NCBI GenBank assembly: GCA_027004335.1
Contig: JALTID010000203.1
Span: 1 to 7,323, forward strand
Source of the DNA: a bacterium
GTDB taxonomy: Bacteria > JALSQH01
Direction: 5' to 3'
Length of the DNA stretch: 7,323 bases
The position numbers were made by a program, and so were the translations under genes. This document shows positions 6,361-7,323 of the stretch, piece by piece. Position 1 is the first letter of the stretch, and each line of letters begins with the position of its first letter. The notes under the pieces were generated by a model that worked only from the letters and a program-made list of their open reading frames with translations, ran no database searches and had not been told where the DNA came from.

Positions 6361-7320
6361 ATGGCAAAGATCGTTTTTCTTGATATAGAGACTTTAGGTG
6401 AGGATGTTGATCTTACTTCCATCTCATCAAAGGGGGAGTTTACTGTCTATCCTGTTACAACTTCTGAGAAGGTGGTGGAAAGAATCAGAGATGCTGATAT
6501 TGTTATCACAAATAAAGTGGTTTTAGGAGATAAAGAACTCTCTGCAGCGAAAAACTTAAAACTGATAGTGGTTGCTGCTACAGGGTATAATAATATTGAT
6601 CTTGGATCTGCCAGAAGATATGGAATTGTTGTTTCCAATGTGAGAAATTATTCCACAGAGAGTGTTGCGCAGCACACTTTTGCCATGCTTTTTTATCTTC
6701 TCCATCAATTGAGATGCTACGATGATTATGTTAAAAGCGGAGAGTATGCAGAAAGTAAAATTTTTACCCATATTGGAAGGCCATTTTATGAATTAAAGGG
6801 TAAGATATGGGGGATCGTTGGTCTTGGTGCTATTGGCAGGAGAGTGGCTGAGGTAGCAGAAAATTTTGTGAGAGAAGTGATCTATTTTTCCACCTCAGGG
6901 GTGGAGAGAAAGGAAAATTATAGAAGGGTTTCCCTTGAATATCTCCTTCAAAATGCTTCCATTATTTCCATTCATGCACCTTTAAATGAAAGAACTGAAG
7001 GGCTGATAGGTTATAATGAACTTACTCTTATGAGAAAAGACGCTATTCTTTTGAATCTTGGTAGGGGTGGAATAGTGGTGGAAAAAGATGTTGCAATGGC
7101 GGTAGATGAAGGATTGATCTGTTGTTTTGGCACTGATGTTCTCTCCTCAGAGCCAATTTCTCCTGAAAATCCTCTGCTGAGGGTCAGAAATAGAGATAGG
7201 ATCCTTATCACTCCCCATATTGCCTGGACATCCATTGAGGCAAGAAAAACCCTTGTGGGGGAGATTGGAACGATTATTGAAAAGTTTTTTAACGGAGAGT
7301 ATGTGAATCGGGTGGTGTGA
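6361..7320 (+). CDS. D-2-hydroxyacid dehydrogenase, NAD(P)-dependent
   Basis: A cytoplasmic oxidoreductase of the D-isomer-specific 2-hydroxyacid dehydrogenase family, interconverting a 2-oxoacid and its D-2-hydroxyacid; the exact substrate cannot be read from sequence. It is full length (319 residues). The substrate-binding lobe contains VVAATGYNNIDL (70-81) and STESVAQHTFAML (98-110). The Rossmann lobe carries GLGAIG at 154-159 (GxGxxG). The catalytic triad is present: R235 (NLGRGGIV), E264 (SSEP) and H286 (TPHIAW). At the end of the second beta strand, where an aspartate usually selects NAD, the sequence is YFSTSG (175-180), so NADP use is possible. It resembles hydroxypyruvate reductase/glycerate dehydrogenase-like members, but I would not assign hprA or ldhA. 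AGGTGG at 6345-6350 is its likely ribosome binding site. It stands apart from the upstream operon, separated by the antisense tRNA. The stop is three bases from the window end. Confidence 0.94.
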   Translation: MAKIVFLDIETLGEDVDLTSISSKGEFTVYPVTTSEKVVERIRDADIVITNKVVLGDKELSAAKNLKLIVVAATGYNNIDLGSARRYGIVVSNVRNYSTESVAQHTFAMLFYLLHQLRCYDDYVKSGEYAESKIFTHIGRPFYELKGKIWGIVGLGAIGRRVAEVAENFVREVIYFSTSGVERKENYRRVSLEYLLQNASIISIHAPLNERTEGLIGYNELTLMRKDAILLNLGRGGIVVEKDVAMAVDEGLICCFGTDVLSSEPISPENPLLRVRNRDRILITPHIAWTSIEARKTLVGEIGTIIEKFFNGEYVNRVV

Positions 7321-7323
7321 GGG

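Overview
This window looks like an ordinary chromosomal segment of a low-to-moderate GC, diderm (Gram-negative type) bacterium, probably thermophilic. The diderm inference rests on an ExbB/ExbD-type proton channel pair and a membrane protein with a periplasmic AMIN-like domain. The thermophile inference rests on arginine being written mostly as AGA/AGG, frequent ATA isoleucine codons, and proteins very rich in K, E, R, I and V. I cannot name the lineage. There are no insertion sequences, phage genes or CRISPR arrays.

Layout: (1) 1-498, minus strand: a membrane methyltransferase of the isoprenylcysteine carboxyl methyltransferase/PEMT type, whose 3' end lies beyond the window. (2) 499-692: a divergent intergenic region with an extended -10 promoter on each strand. 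The rightward one sits so close to the first ATG that the mRNA is probably leaderless. (3) 693-6240, plus strand: a tightly packed five-gene operon, exbB-like, exbD-like, rnr (RNase R), dgt (dGTPase-like HD hydrolase) and a PilZ-TM-AMIN protein. The first four genes overlap each other by 4, about 44 and 41 bases; the last follows after about 9 bases, with its ribosome binding site on the dgt stop codon. (4) 6247-6320, minus strand: tRNA-Arg(CCU), convergent with the operon and only 6 bases from its last stop. (5) 6361-7320, plus strand: a D-2-hydroxyacid dehydrogenase, whose start region shares a short AT-rich promoter zone with the divergent tRNA.

How the genes may work together: ExbB/ExbD form a proton-motive-force-driven inner membrane motor. 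RNase R and the dGTPase are housekeeping RNA and nucleotide turnover enzymes. The last operon gene is the most unusual. It has a cytoplasmic PilZ domain lacking the usual c-di-GMP arginines, an acidic linker, one membrane helix, a Ser/Thr/Pro/Gly-rich linker and a C-terminal AMIN-like domain expected in the periplasm. Co-transcription with ExbB/ExbD suggests, but does not prove, a link between the motor and a cell-envelope or pilus-related function.
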